Position numbers and translations under genes: made by a program. From positions 62,001 to 126,000 of the forward strand of contig NZ_CP024034.1 of assembly GCF_002688585.1 (NCBI RefSeq): a stretch of DNA of 64,000 bases. The letters run 5' to 3'. Positions 52,519 through 61,400 of this stretch are shown one piece after another (positions within the stretch are counted from its first letter, which is position 1; every line of letters begins with the position of its first letter). This stretch comes from Candidatus Fonsibacter ubiquis (lineage in GTDB: Bacteria > Pseudomonadota > Alphaproteobacteria > Pelagibacterales > Pelagibacteraceae). The notes under the pieces were generated by a model. The model did not search any database. It worked only from the letters and a program-made list of their open reading frames with translations, and had not been told where the DNA came from.

Positions 52519-53664
52519 TTACAAAATTTTACTTAAAATTTTAGGAATCTGTTCTTTAAAGCCAAAAAAACCTTTTGTCGCAAAGGGGTAGCAAAACTGG
52601 TCATAATCCCTTGCTAAATAGGTTATTTTAATTTTTTTCTTAATTTCATTCATAAAGTCATTTTCATAACCGCAATTAATATAGGGAGTGATGATATTTT
52701 TAATATTTTTATCTTTTACTATTTTTAAAAGATCCTCTTTATTTTTCACAACTAAATCAGAGTTAAAATTACTTTTAAGTTGGTCAATTAACTCTTCATT
52801 AATGGAAGATTTAAAATCTAAAACTTGTTTACTATAATTTTTACTCTCTAATATGGAGTTAAAATCTAACAAGGCAAAATGATTATATTTGTTTTGAAAT
52901 TTCTGTAAAAAGTTTGAGTCTAGATTGTGAAGGAGAAATAATGAGTTCTCATTTTCAACTTTATCAAAATGTAATGGTTGAATTTCAAAACTCGTTGTCT
53001 CAAATAGAGGACTTGCTTGATCGTTTAATTTAAGAACCTCATATTTTTTTGCAGAAAATGTATTGATATTAAATTTTGTTGCTAAATAGTTTTTACCCTT
53101 TGTTTGCAATCCCGCAACCCAGCGCCAGCTTAAAGTATTTGATGCAGCATCTCCATCAAGTAAATGTTTTAAAAAAAAATCTGCTCCTAATTGCCAAGGG
53201 AGTTTTAAAGTAAAGATCCAAATACTTGCAAACCACATTCGTGCATGATTATGCAGATAATTGTATTTTATAAGTTCATTCGCCCAGTCATTAAAACACT
53301 CAATGGATGTTTTTCCACTGATTGCCTGTTGATATTCAACACTGTCCTTTTGTTTTTCTAATTGTTTTAAATCTTCAATGTAAGTTGTCCAAACCCTTGG
53401 GCGCATTTCCAACCAACCCTTCCAATAAGTTCGCCAGAACACTTCTTGAATAAATTTTTCAATTTTAATGTAAGCAAATTTTGAATGAGCTGTTTGAATT
53501 ACTTCTTGTTCATCAATAATTCTATGAGTTATATATTTTGAAAGATTACTGACATTGTCCCGTTTACTTGGACCATAATCAAAGTTTCTACTTTTTGCAT
53601 AATTGCTTAAATGATTTTCAGAAAATTCTTTAAGCTTTGCTATTCCTTGTTCTCTAAGATTCAT
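52519..53664 (-). CDS. Photolyase-like flavoprotein with FAD domain first
   Basis: This 381-aa protein begins directly with the photolyase FAD domain: phosphate-binding SNLSKYI (39-45), FIQEVFWRTYWKGW (71-84), YNYLHNHARMWFASIW and LLDGDAASNTLSWRWVAG (N176, W180, W182 match N378, W382, W384 of E. coli PhrB). The repair Glu of WREFY is Thr79. No N-terminal antenna domain precedes it. Residues 231-381 instead look like a Rossmann-type alpha/beta domain reminiscent of that antenna domain, suggesting domain order reversal. Its 5' end overlaps the HDAC-family gene by 11 bp. Confidence 0.78.
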   Translation of the reverse strand: MNLREQGIAKLKEFSENHLSNYAKSRNFDYGPSKRDNVSNLSKYITHRIIDEQEVIQTAHSKFAYIKIEKFIQEVFWRTYWKGWLEMRPRVWTTYIEDLKQLEKQKDSVEYQQAISGKTSIECFNDWANELIKYNYLHNHARMWFASIWIFTLKLPWQLGADFFLKHLLDGDAASNTLSWRWVAGLQTKGKNYLATKFNINTFSAKKYEVLKLNDQASPLFETTSFEIQPLHFDKVENENSLFLLHNLDSNFLQKFQNKYNHFALLDFNSILESKNYSKQVLDFKSSINEELIDQLKSNFNSDLVVKNKEDLLKIVKDKNIKNIITPYINCGYENDFMNEIKKKIKITYLARDYDQFCYPFATKGFFGFKEQIPKILSKIL

Positions 53665-54562
53665 AAGTTAATAAAGAGTGACAGGTTCTATGCAGAATGG
53701 AATGAAGATAAACTAGTTGGTTAAAATCTCTATTATATCCACCTCCTAAAACTCCACATAAAGGAATTTTTTTATCAAAAAAATGTTTAATCACTAATTC
53801 ATCTCTTTTTTTAATTCCCTCAGCACTGACTTTAAATTTTCCAATTCGATCATCTTCGTGAATATCAACACCTGCTACATAAAAGACAAAATCAAATGAT
53901 GAAGAGTTAATTTTTTGTAAACTTTGATTAACAACTTCTAAATATTCATCATCCTTAATTCCCTCATCTAATTCGATATCTAAATTACTCACCTGTTTAT
54001 TTAAGGGATAATTTTTCTTTGAGTGAATACTTACGGTAAATACTTTCTCATTATTCTGAAATATTTTTGCAGTACCATCGCCTTGGTGAACATCTAAATC
54101 ATAGATGAGAATATTTTTAATATTATTTTCAGCAATAAGTTTTTCAGCAGCAACCGCCACATCATTAAATACACAGTAACCATTGCCAGAATCTGCAAAG
54201 GCATGGTGCGATCCACCTGCAGTATTACAGGCAAGTTTATGCTTTAGTGCAAGCTGTGCCGCTAAAACCGTTCCGCCCGTTGCAACAAATGATCGTTGTC
54301 TGACACTTGGAACTATTGGAAAACCTAATTTTCGCTCCTCATCTTTACTTAAGGACAAATTTTTAATCTTATTAATATAATCTAATGTATGCACCCTTGC
54401 TAAATCAGCATCGGATACGGGACCTGGAATATGTAAATTATTCTCTTTGATAATTTCATCTTCTTTAAGAAGTTTAAATAATTCACCAAACTTTTTAATT
54501 GGGAATTTATGATCATCGCCAATTTGAGCAACATAATCTGGGTGATTTATGATCGGCAGCAT
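53654..54562 (-). CDS. Histone-deacetylase-family (class II/AcuC-like) hydrolase
   Basis: This 302-aa protein has zinc-binding and catalytic segments NTAGGSHHAF, IYDLDVHQGDGTAKIF (Asp and His ligands) and VAGVDIHEDDRIGKF (Asp ligand). Bacterial members deacetylate small polyamines or protein lysines. It is the first gene of a two-gene operon with the photolyase-like gene; pairing of these two types is seen in aquatic bacteria and its meaning is unknown. Confidence 0.9.
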   Translation of the reverse strand: MLPIINHPDYVAQIGDDHKFPIKKFGELFKLLKEDEIIKENNLHIPGPVSDADLARVHTLDYINKIKNLSLSKDEERKLGFPIVPSVRQRSFVATGGTVLAAQLALKHKLACNTAGGSHHAFADSGNGYCVFNDVAVAAEKLIAENNIKNILIYDLDVHQGDGTAKIFQNNEKVFTVSIHSKKNYPLNKQVSNLDIELDEGIKDDEYLEVVNQSLQKINSSSFDFVFYVAGVDIHEDDRIGKFKVSAEGIKKRDELVIKHFFDKKIPLCGVLGGGYNRDFNQLVYLHSILHRTCHSLLTYES

Positions 54563-54732
54563 TTTAAAATTTTTTTAAATTCATTTTAACATAATAGGAA
54601 TTAAAATTTTATAAGCACACATTAAGTCGCAGCAAAACTAACATAAGTAATAGATTTTAAAAGCAGTACAGCTTAGGTTTATTATGTTACTCATAATAAA
54701 TATTTAAAATTTTCCCTTAAAAATTTATTACA

Positions 54733-55467
54733 ATGAATGTGGTTTTGATTGTCGGCAGCGCTCCAGATGCGGTCAGAATTAATTCATTAGATCTTTCTTT
54801 ATTTAGTAGCTCTGTTGCAATTAATAATGCTTGGAAATTGAGACAGGATTTGGATTATGCGATTTATCCTGAAGATTTTCCAACTCAGCGCCAGCCTAAA
54901 AATTTTCATGTGAAAAAGAAAATAATTACCGCAAAAGATTATGTTCCTATTCAAAATAAGTTTGGTGGCTTTGTGTATGCAGGAGGCACTATGGCTTTTA
55001 CTGCAGGATATTGGGCGCTTGGGATATTAAAACCTGATGTGATTGCTTATCTTGGTTGCGATATGATCTATTCTGAAAATCAAAGTCACTTTTATGGTAA
55101 TGGCAAAGCCGATCCACTTCGAGAAGATATTACATTACAATCTTTAGAAGCAAAATCTGCTCGTCTCTTAGCGGTTGCTAAATTAAATCACTGTACCATT
55201 GTAAATTTATCTAAACAAAATCAGTCGAGATTATTATTTCCAAAACTAGCAATTGAAAAATTTAACAAAAAACAAAATATTTTAAATTTTGTGAAAAAAA
55301 GTAAATTTCAATTAGATCTGCAGGTAGTTAAAAAAGTCTTACGAATTGAAAAAAAGTTAGCTTACATGGTTCCTTCAGGTAAATATTGGAAGGTGATCAA
55401 AAAATTTGATCCTCTCAAATTGAATGAGATTGATAATTACTGGTTAAAGACTCCCTTAAACGTTTAG
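54733..55467 (+). CDS. Uncharacterised Rossmann-like protein (DUF115/GT42-like)
   Basis: This 244-aa protein starts VVLIVGSAPDAVRINSLDL, continues SVAINNAWKLRQDLDYAIYPEDF and has GGTMAFTAGYWALGILKPDVIAYLGCDM. This order resembles the nucleotide-binding half of DUF115 and GT42 sialyltransferase-like proteins, so a glycosyl or surface-glycan function is possible. Confidence in the family is low; no glycan genes flank it. Confidence 0.68.
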   Translation: MNVVLIVGSAPDAVRINSLDLSLFSSSVAINNAWKLRQDLDYAIYPEDFPTQRQPKNFHVKKKIITAKDYVPIQNKFGGFVYAGGTMAFTAGYWALGILKPDVIAYLGCDMIYSENQSHFYGNGKADPLREDITLQSLEAKSARLLAVAKLNHCTIVNLSKQNQSRLLFPKLAIEKFNKKQNILNFVKKSKFQLDLQVVKKVLRIEKKLAYMVPSGKYWKVIKKFDPLKLNEIDNYWLKTPLNV

Positions 55468-55524
55468 AAGTATCTAATAAATTAGTGAAAATATATATTG
55501 AAAAATATATAAACAATTCAATCT

Positions 55525-56247
55525 ATGCTTCGATTAAATACTTTCGCTAATTTCTTTATTTTATTTTTTAGTTTTTTATTTTTACTACTCCCGCATGCAC
55601 AAGCATCTTTAAAGGATTGTAACTTAACCCCTGCTAAAAATTCTAAAAATTATATTATTGGCTATGGTTCATTAATGGAAAGAGAGTCTAGAATGATCAC
55701 TAATCCACAGGCTCATCGAGTGGAACCAGTGTTGGTGAAGGGTTTTCAAAGGACATGGGGACAAAATGGAGGAAATTACAAGACTACTTTCTTAACTTTG
55801 ATTGAAAAAAAAGATGCAAAACTTAATGCAATTTTTTACTCCGTGAACATTGAAAATTTATTAAAAACTGATCAGCGCGAGAGAAGTTATTGTAGAATAA
55901 AAGTTGATGAAAAAAATTTAGATTTTTATGGAAGAAAAGTTAATAGCAAAGATGCAAATTTTTGGATCTATGCTGCAACTCCAGATCGCTTAAAAAAACC
56001 CTCCGCAACTCACCCCATTGCGCAATCGTATGTAGATATTTTTATCAATGGTTGTTTACAAACGGAGGAAGAATTTAAACTGCAAGGATTTGCAAAAGAT
56101 TGTGTACAACTCACCTCTGATTGGTCAGAGCAATGGGTGAATGATCGCTTACATGCGCGTAGACCCTTTGCAATAAAAAATGCTGTAAAAATTGATCAAT
56201 TACTTTCTCAATATTTTAGCCATTATTATAATCATCCCATTGATTAA
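55525..56247 (+). CDS. Gamma-glutamylcyclotransferase-fold protein, secreted
   Basis: This 240-aa protein has a hydrophobic signal (residues 9-27, ending AQA) and the BtrG/GGCT motif YGSLM (IIGYGSLMERESR). The region VKGFQRTWGQNGGNYKTTFLTLIEKKDAKLNAIFYSVN follows the family. Cyclotransferases cleave gamma-glutamyl bonds; the secreted location is unusual, so its substrate may be extracellular. Confidence 0.78.
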   Translation: MLRLNTFANFFILFFSFLFLLLPHAQASLKDCNLTPAKNSKNYIIGYGSLMERESRMITNPQAHRVEPVLVKGFQRTWGQNGGNYKTTFLTLIEKKDAKLNAIFYSVNIENLLKTDQRERSYCRIKVDEKNLDFYGRKVNSKDANFWIYAATPDRLKKPSATHPIAQSYVDIFINGCLQTEEEFKLQGFAKDCVQLTSDWSEQWVNDRLHARRPFAIKNAVKIDQLLSQYFSHYYNHPID

Positions 56248-56294
56248 ATTATTTTTGGTAAAATTTTTTAATCCTCTATACAATCTCTTTTTCT

Positions 56295-57899
56295 ATGGGC
56301 GGCATTATTAATTTTTTTAAAGTAACCTTCATTGATCTTGGCAGGCAGTTTCGACTTAGTTATTTGCCCCCGTTAATGATTTATGTGGCCGCAGGCGTTT
56401 CAGGGCTTACTGGAATTGTTGGAACATTTTTTGTTAAAGATTATTTAAATTTATCCGCAGCCTTTCTTGCAAGTCTTGGATTTTGGGCAGGAATCCCTTG
56501 GGTTTTAAAAATGCCCCTTGGTCATTTGGTAGATTTAATTTGGAGCAGGAAAAATTATTTAGTTTTTTTGGGTGCAGGTTTAATTGGTTTAAGTATTTTA
56601 ATTATGTACGGACTGATTGCTCATACCAAATTCATGGCAGGGTATTTTTCAATTGAGACTTGGTTTGTAATCAGCGTGATTTTATCTCCCATCGGCTATG
56701 TCATTCAAGATGTTGTTGCAGATGCAATGACCGTTGAGGCGGTTCCAAATTTTAATGAAAAGGGAAAAAATTATTCAATGGATGAAATTAAAGTCATGCA
56801 CACAACCATTCAAACCCTTGGCAGATTTGCAATTATTTCTGGCACCATTCTTGTAGCCCTTGCTAACATTATAATTTTTAGTAATTCGCAAGGTCTAAGT
56901 CAGGAAGAAAAAGTATCTTTGTATGCCTCCGTTTATTTATACGCTCTAATTATCCCTTTTATTTCTGTCCTTGGTGTATTTTTATCTTTTTATTTAAAAC
57001 AAAAACAACAAGCCTTATTCAAACAACTTAATAAAACCCTTCCTGAAAATCTAAATCCAACCAAGGTAAACTGGTGGATTTTAGGAGGCTCTTTAGCATT
57101 TGTTATTTTCACACTAACCATTGGCTCACTCAAGGTTCCCTTTGCTCAAGAAATTGTTTTCATCGGATCAATGTCCATTGTTATTTTTTTAATGAACAAA
57201 CTTATGAAAGAGATGCCAAAACATTTAAGTTACACCATCGTTGGCACAGCCATTATTATTTTCATCTTTCGTGCAATGCCTGGACCTGGCCCTGGGCTGA
57301 CTTGGTTTGAAATTGATGTGTTAAAATTTGATGAACAATTTTTATCTGCAATTTCTTTAATTGCATCTGTCTTAACCTTACTTGGAATTATTTTTCTAAG
57401 ATCCTTTATGGCAAACAATTCAATCGCAAAAATCGTAGTGATTTTATCCATTTTAGGATCGGTATTATTTTTACCAAGTGTTGGAATGTATTATGGTCTT
57501 CACCTTTGGACAGCTTCAGTTACAGGCGGTGTGGTGGATGCAAGATTTATTGCAATCATTAATACAGCAATTGAATCTCCCCTAGGTCAGGTTGCGATGA
57601 TTCCAATGTTAGCTTGGATTGCAAAAAATGCGCCAAGCCATTTAAAGGCAACTTTCTTTGCAGTCTTTGCATCCTTTACCAACCTTGCTTTATCTGCAAA
57701 TTCACTTGGAACTAAATATCTAAATGAGATTTTTACTATCACTCGAGAGGTAAAAGATAAAATAAGTGGAGTTATTCAATCAAAAGCAGATTACTCTGAA
57801 CTTGGTATTTTACTCATTGTAGTGACTTTATTAACCTTAATCATTCCCATCCTCACCGTTTGGTTTATTCAAAAATCAAAGTTTAAAACTTTAGAATAA
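56295..57899 (+). CDS. Major facilitator superfamily transporter (BT1/folate-biopterin-like)
   Basis: This 534-aa protein has about 12-14 TM helices. The N-terminal half (GVSGLTGIVGTFFVKDYLNLSAAFLASLGFWAGIPWVLKMPLGHLVDLIW) matches BT1-type transporters with GHLVD in loop 2-3; SPIGYVIQDVVADAMTVEAVP is also typical. The substrate may be a pteridine or nucleoside; unknown in bacteria. Confidence 0.8.
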   Translation: MGGIINFFKVTFIDLGRQFRLSYLPPLMIYVAAGVSGLTGIVGTFFVKDYLNLSAAFLASLGFWAGIPWVLKMPLGHLVDLIWSRKNYLVFLGAGLIGLSILIMYGLIAHTKFMAGYFSIETWFVISVILSPIGYVIQDVVADAMTVEAVPNFNEKGKNYSMDEIKVMHTTIQTLGRFAIISGTILVALANIIIFSNSQGLSQEEKVSLYASVYLYALIIPFISVLGVFLSFYLKQKQQALFKQLNKTLPENLNPTKVNWWILGGSLAFVIFTLTIGSLKVPFAQEIVFIGSMSIVIFLMNKLMKEMPKHLSYTIVGTAIIIFIFRAMPGPGPGLTWFEIDVLKFDEQFLSAISLIASVLTLLGIIFLRSFMANNSIAKIVVILSILGSVLFLPSVGMYYGLHLWTASVTGGVVDARFIAIINTAIESPLGQVAMIPMLAWIAKNAPSHLKATFFAVFASFTNLALSANSLGTKYLNEIFTITREVKDKISGVIQSKADYSELGILLIVVTLLTLIIPILTVWFIQKSKFKTLE

Positions 57900-58023
57900 T
57901 AATATTTTAGACTTTAATATTTTAATGAAATTTAGTTTTAAGTTTTGATTATGGTAAAACAGCATATAGTATTACTCTATCAATTGATTTTTAAAAAAAT
58001 GATTAGCAGATTTGTATTGAATT

Positions 58024-58881
58024 ATGTTCGTTAGCCAATTTTTTAAAAAAATTTTTATCGTTTTAATTTTTATAATCATAAGTGGCTGTAGCATTATAAC
58101 CGCGGGTTATAATCGTTTGCCTTTTTTGACGTTACTTGAATTAAATTCTATTTTTGATTTAGCAGACGAACAAAGCCAAAAAGTTCGACCAGTTCTTGAC
58201 TCTTGGTTGGAATGGCATCGCGCCAATCATTTACCTCGCTATGTTGTCAAATTAGAGGAGTGGGAAAAATTAGTTTTACAAGATTTAACCCCCGCTCAAT
58301 TTTGTAAAGAAGTTGAGGTGATTAGAACATTTACTAATGAGGCCGTTGAAAAATTAATTCCAGCCCTCATTCCAATTGCTGAAACCCTAACCCCAGTGCA
58401 AATTCAAAATTGGAATAAGTATCAAGATGAAAGAGATAAAGAATTTGTTGAAAATTTTTCAAAGGGTGAAAAGGGTGAGATTATTAACAAAAAAAGACTA
58501 GAGCGCTCAATAGATCGAGCTGAAATGTTCTATGGAACACTTAGTAAAAGTCAAAAGGATGCTCTTGCAAAACGCTTAGAAAAAAGCTTGTTTAATGTGG
58601 AGCAGGTATTACCAGAGAGAAAACGAAGACATCTTGATGCTTTGAGTGCTGTAAAACTAGTCCAATCGGGAGCTAAACCTTATCCAACTTTAAAGACGGT
58701 GTGGGACCGAAATCAAAAATCTCCTGATAAAAAATATGAAGCTTACAGTGAAAAAATGTTACAGGATGGCTGCTCGCAATTATCAGAACTTCATAACAAC
58801 ATGAGTTTAGAGCAACGCAAAAAAGCTGCACAAAAGTTAAATGGTTTTAAAAAAGATTTTGAAAGTTTAATCAAACCTTAA
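58024..58881 (+). CDS. DUF6279-family lipoprotein
   Basis: This 285-aa outer or inner membrane lipoprotein has a lipobox IISGCS (Cys22). The mature helical domain includes YNRLPFLTLLELNSIFDLADEQSQKVRPVLDSWLEWHRANHLPRYVVKLEEW, the DUF6279 pattern. Function unknown. Convergent with the ceramidase-like gene (4-bp overlap). Confidence 0.83.
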   Translation: MFVSQFFKKIFIVLIFIIISGCSIITAGYNRLPFLTLLELNSIFDLADEQSQKVRPVLDSWLEWHRANHLPRYVVKLEEWEKLVLQDLTPAQFCKEVEVIRTFTNEAVEKLIPALIPIAETLTPVQIQNWNKYQDERDKEFVENFSKGEKGEIINKKRLERSIDRAEMFYGTLSKSQKDALAKRLEKSLFNVEQVLPERKRRHLDALSAVKLVQSGAKPYPTLKTVWDRNQKSPDKKYEAYSEKMLQDGCSQLSELHNNMSLEQRKKAAQKLNGFKKDFESLIKP

Positions 58882-59612
58882 ATTTTTTTAACCTTTAACG
58901 GTGAGATAAAAATTAAAACGGCAATTGCGCCAATAAGATGTTTTAAGGTGTGTCCTGAGATGAGATTTTGTGAAAGCTTAAAAATTTCCACATCATAAAA
59001 TTCTGTAACCTTTGCAAAACCATAAAGAATAATTAATGAAGCAAAACACGGACTTTGCTTTTGTGCTTTGGTTAATAACAAAGTTAATAGAATGAGTATA
59101 ATTCCTCCAAACTGAAAAACAGCATAGGGAGTAAGATTGCCGTTATAATTCCAAATTAAAACGGTAAGAGGCGCTAGGATAATAAGTTCAGCTAAAGTGT
59201 GAAATCCAGATCGTTCAGATATTCTAATGCTTGCAAGCATTGCAAGTATAAAAGTGAAGACTAAGGTTAAGGCAAGTCGGTCAAAGACAAGGGTGAAATC
59301 ATTTGGACTTAGATGGTAATAGCCACTTCCTAATCCTGTTAAAATAATTGAGATAAAGAATAGATTTAAGATAACTGAAAATGAATTTGATATTTTAATA
59401 AACTTATTATTATAAAAATTAAATAAGCCTAAAATGCCAACGATAATAAATGCAAGATTAGATAAAGTATCAAAGGCATTATTAACTCCAAACAATGCTC
59501 TCTGATCTGCAAAGTTGTGGTAATTTTGATCTTGTTGGATGCTGGGTAAAAATATAGCAAGGATAAGTAAAATAATTAAGCCACTAAGAAAACTTATTTC
59601 AGATTTGCTCAT
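58878..59612 (-). CDS. Ceramidase-like (CREST superfamily) membrane hydrolase
   Basis: This 244-aa protein has seven predicted TM helices. The motifs YHNFADQRALFGVNNAFDTLSNLAF, GLGSGYYHLSPNDFTLVFDRLALTLVF and SGHTLKHLIGA hold the Ser, His and Asp residues expected for the zinc site of alkaline ceramidases and related CREST proteins. A lipid amidase role is likely; the lipid is unknown. Confidence 0.83.
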   Translation of the reverse strand: MSKSEISFLSGLIILLILAIFLPSIQQDQNYHNFADQRALFGVNNAFDTLSNLAFIIVGILGLFNFYNNKFIKISNSFSVILNLFFISIILTGLGSGYYHLSPNDFTLVFDRLALTLVFTFILAMLASIRISERSGFHTLAELIILAPLTVLIWNYNGNLTPYAVFQFGGIILILLTLLLTKAQKQSPCFASLIILYGFAKVTEFYDVEIFKLSQNLISGHTLKHLIGAIAVLIFISPLKVKKI

Positions 59613-59649
59613 TTGAAATGATCATATAGTTTTATATAATAAAAATCTT

Positions 59650-59922
59650 ATGAATTTAGAAATGATTGTCACAACAGTTCTTGCAATACTTACTTCGTTG
59701 CTACCAATCTTTTATAAAAAGATGACGGATAATACGGACTTTAATATGACTAGTCCTTATCTTTTATCTGCTGCTTTAATTTTAGGAATAAATACAGCTT
59801 GTCTTATTTATTCATTTTTCACTTATGGATTTTTAGAAACTTTATTTTTAATTATTGTTTATGTGATAATTTTAGGCTCTATTTTTTTAACTCAGTATCT
59901 GATTAAATTAAATTCAAAATAA
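59650..59922 (+). CDS. Uncharacterised small membrane protein
   Basis: This 90-aa protein has three hydrophobic segments (MIVTTVLAILTSLLPIFY; YLLSAALILGINTACLIYSFF; TLFLIIVYVIILGSIFLTQYL). It starts 38 bp from the divergent ceramidase-like gene. Not recognised. Confidence 0.65.
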   Translation: MNLEMIVTTVLAILTSLLPIFYKKMTDNTDFNMTSPYLLSAALILGINTACLIYSFFTYGFLETLFLIIVYVIILGSIFLTQYLIKLNSK

Positions 59923-60019
59923 ATAAATTTTAAGCAACCATCTCTTTAGTCAATAAAATCAAGATTGATTCAGATCTTGTGTTGTTACAATTTTTGTAAT
60001 TAAATCAGCTTTTTAAATT

Positions 60020-60352
60020 ATGCCATCGGTTATTTTAAACGACACGATTTTAAAAGGGACTTTGTCTCAAAAAGATAGCATTACATTGGATGGAACCTTT
60101 ATTGGCAACATCACCGCAGAAGAGATTATTGTTAAAGATCGAGGCACTATCAATGGCAATTTAAACGCAAGTGTGAACATTGAAGTAAATGGCAATGTGG
60201 TAGGTGATTTAAATTCTGATAAAATTCATCTAACAAGTTTTGCAAAAGTTCGAGGTAAATTATCTCATAAAAATTTATCTGTGGATGAAGGTGCGCAATT
60301 AGAAATTACTGCGCAAACTAGAAAAAGAATTTCTAATTTAAATAAAGAATAA
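60020..60352 (+). CDS. Bactofilin, copy 1
   Basis: This 110-aa protein is one bactofilin domain: a right-handed beta-helix of short repeats (LSQKDSITLDGTFIGNITAEEIIVKDRGTINGNLNASVNIEVNGNVVGDLNSDKIHLTSFAKVRGKL). Such proteins polymerise without nucleotide at the membrane. The second bactofilin follows 2 bp downstream. Confidence 0.88.
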   Translation: MPSVILNDTILKGTLSQKDSITLDGTFIGNITAEEIIVKDRGTINGNLNASVNIEVNGNVVGDLNSDKIHLTSFAKVRGKLSHKNLSVDEGAQLEITAQTRKRISNLNKE

Positions 60353-60354
60353 TT

Positions 60355-60771
60355 ATGTTTTTTTCCTCAAATAAAAAGATCGATAATCGTATTGATGGCT
60401 TTTCGCACTTAGGGGAAGGCGCAAGTTTTGAGGGTGAAATTCATTGCAAAGGTGAAATTGAGATTGCAGGAAAAGTGAAAGGAAATATCTCAGCTAAAAT
60501 TTTGAGAATATTAGAAACTGGAAAAGTAACAGGACACGTTAATGCTGAACGAGTTGAAATCTTAGGCTGCATGCTTGGCAACACGAGTTCATTGAATATT
60601 CATGTGGGTGAAAAAGGGGTGGTACGTGGAGATTTAAGGTTTGAAGAAAATTTAAGTGTTAATGAGGGTGCTGATATTTTAGGCCATGTGCAAAAGGCTA
60701 AAAAAGATAAAAATAAAAAGTTTGATTCAGACAAAATTAGATATTTAGAACACAATCAAAGAGCTTCTTAA
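60355..60771 (+). CDS. Bactofilin, copy 2
   Basis: This 138-aa bactofilin (LGEGASFEGEIHCKGEIEIAGKVKGNISAKILRILETGKVTGHVNAERVEILGCMLG, then VVRGDLRFEENLSV) has short N- and C-terminal extensions, the latter basic (KAKKDKNKKFDSDK). It forms a pair with the upstream gene, probably a copolymer as in BacA/BacB of Caulobacter (known there; inferred here). Confidence 0.9.
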   Translation: MFFSSNKKIDNRIDGFSHLGEGASFEGEIHCKGEIEIAGKVKGNISAKILRILETGKVTGHVNAERVEILGCMLGNTSSLNIHVGEKGVVRGDLRFEENLSVNEGADILGHVQKAKKDKNKKFDSDKIRYLEHNQRAS

Positions 60772-60844
60772 TACAATTTAGAGTTTAAAGTTAATAATTG
60801 TGAAATTTTCTTTAATAAAAAAAGAACTTCTATAAAGAAGAACT

Positions 60845-61375
60845 ATGGTTATTGAAGCTTTAGTTGCCCTTGGCATTATTACAATTGCAACGGTGAATGC
60901 ACCCGTTGAAACTAAAGCTCCGCAAGAAATAAAATCTGTTTCAACAACAATTGATACAAATAAAGCAGTAAAGCCAAAGGCAAAACCTAAGAAGAAAAAA
61001 GCTGCAAAAAAAGTTAATGTAGATCCTGCAAAACAACAGCCTACTAAAGAACTTGCAAAGAAAGAAACTGTAAAATCAGAATCTGCAAAACCAGAGCCTG
61101 TTAAAACAGTCAGTTCACCAGAGCAAAAATCTAATCAGTCTAATCTTCTTTATTATATTTTAGGTTTTCTAACCTTAGGAGCCACAGCTGCTTATTTTTA
61201 TTTTAGGAAAAAAAGTCAAACTACAGATGCAAAAATTTACACCAGCGATGAATTGAAACAAAGTTTACAACAAGACACAGATAAATTTAAATATCAACCA
61301 CCAACTCCTAACGCAGAGCCACAATCACAAAGTTCATCAGATCCAAAGACTGATGATGAGAATAAAAAATCTTAA
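60845..61375 (+). CDS. Membrane protein with Lys/Pro-rich linker
   Basis: This 176-aa protein has an N-terminal hydrophobic helix (IEALVALGIITIATV), a Lys/Pro/Ala-rich disordered stretch (about residues 42-95), a TM helix (LLYYILGFLTLGATAAYFYF) and an acidic, Gln-rich cytoplasmic end. Such linkers span the periplasm in TonB- or FimV-like proteins, but no domain is recognised. It may partner the bactofilins, 73 bp upstream. Confidence 0.65.
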   Translation: MVIEALVALGIITIATVNAPVETKAPQEIKSVSTTIDTNKAVKPKAKPKKKKAAKKVNVDPAKQQPTKELAKKETVKSESAKPEPVKTVSSPEQKSNQSNLLYYILGFLTLGATAAYFYFRKKSQTTDAKIYTSDELKQSLQQDTDKFKYQPPTPNAEPQSQSSSDPKTDDENKKS

Positions 61376-61400
61376 AAAGTTTTTATAAAATATTATTTTT

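Noticed and set aside
57951..58034. 27-aa ORF before the DUF6279 lipoprotein
   Set aside because: No ribosome site, overlaps the lipoprotein start and does not look like a functional peptide.
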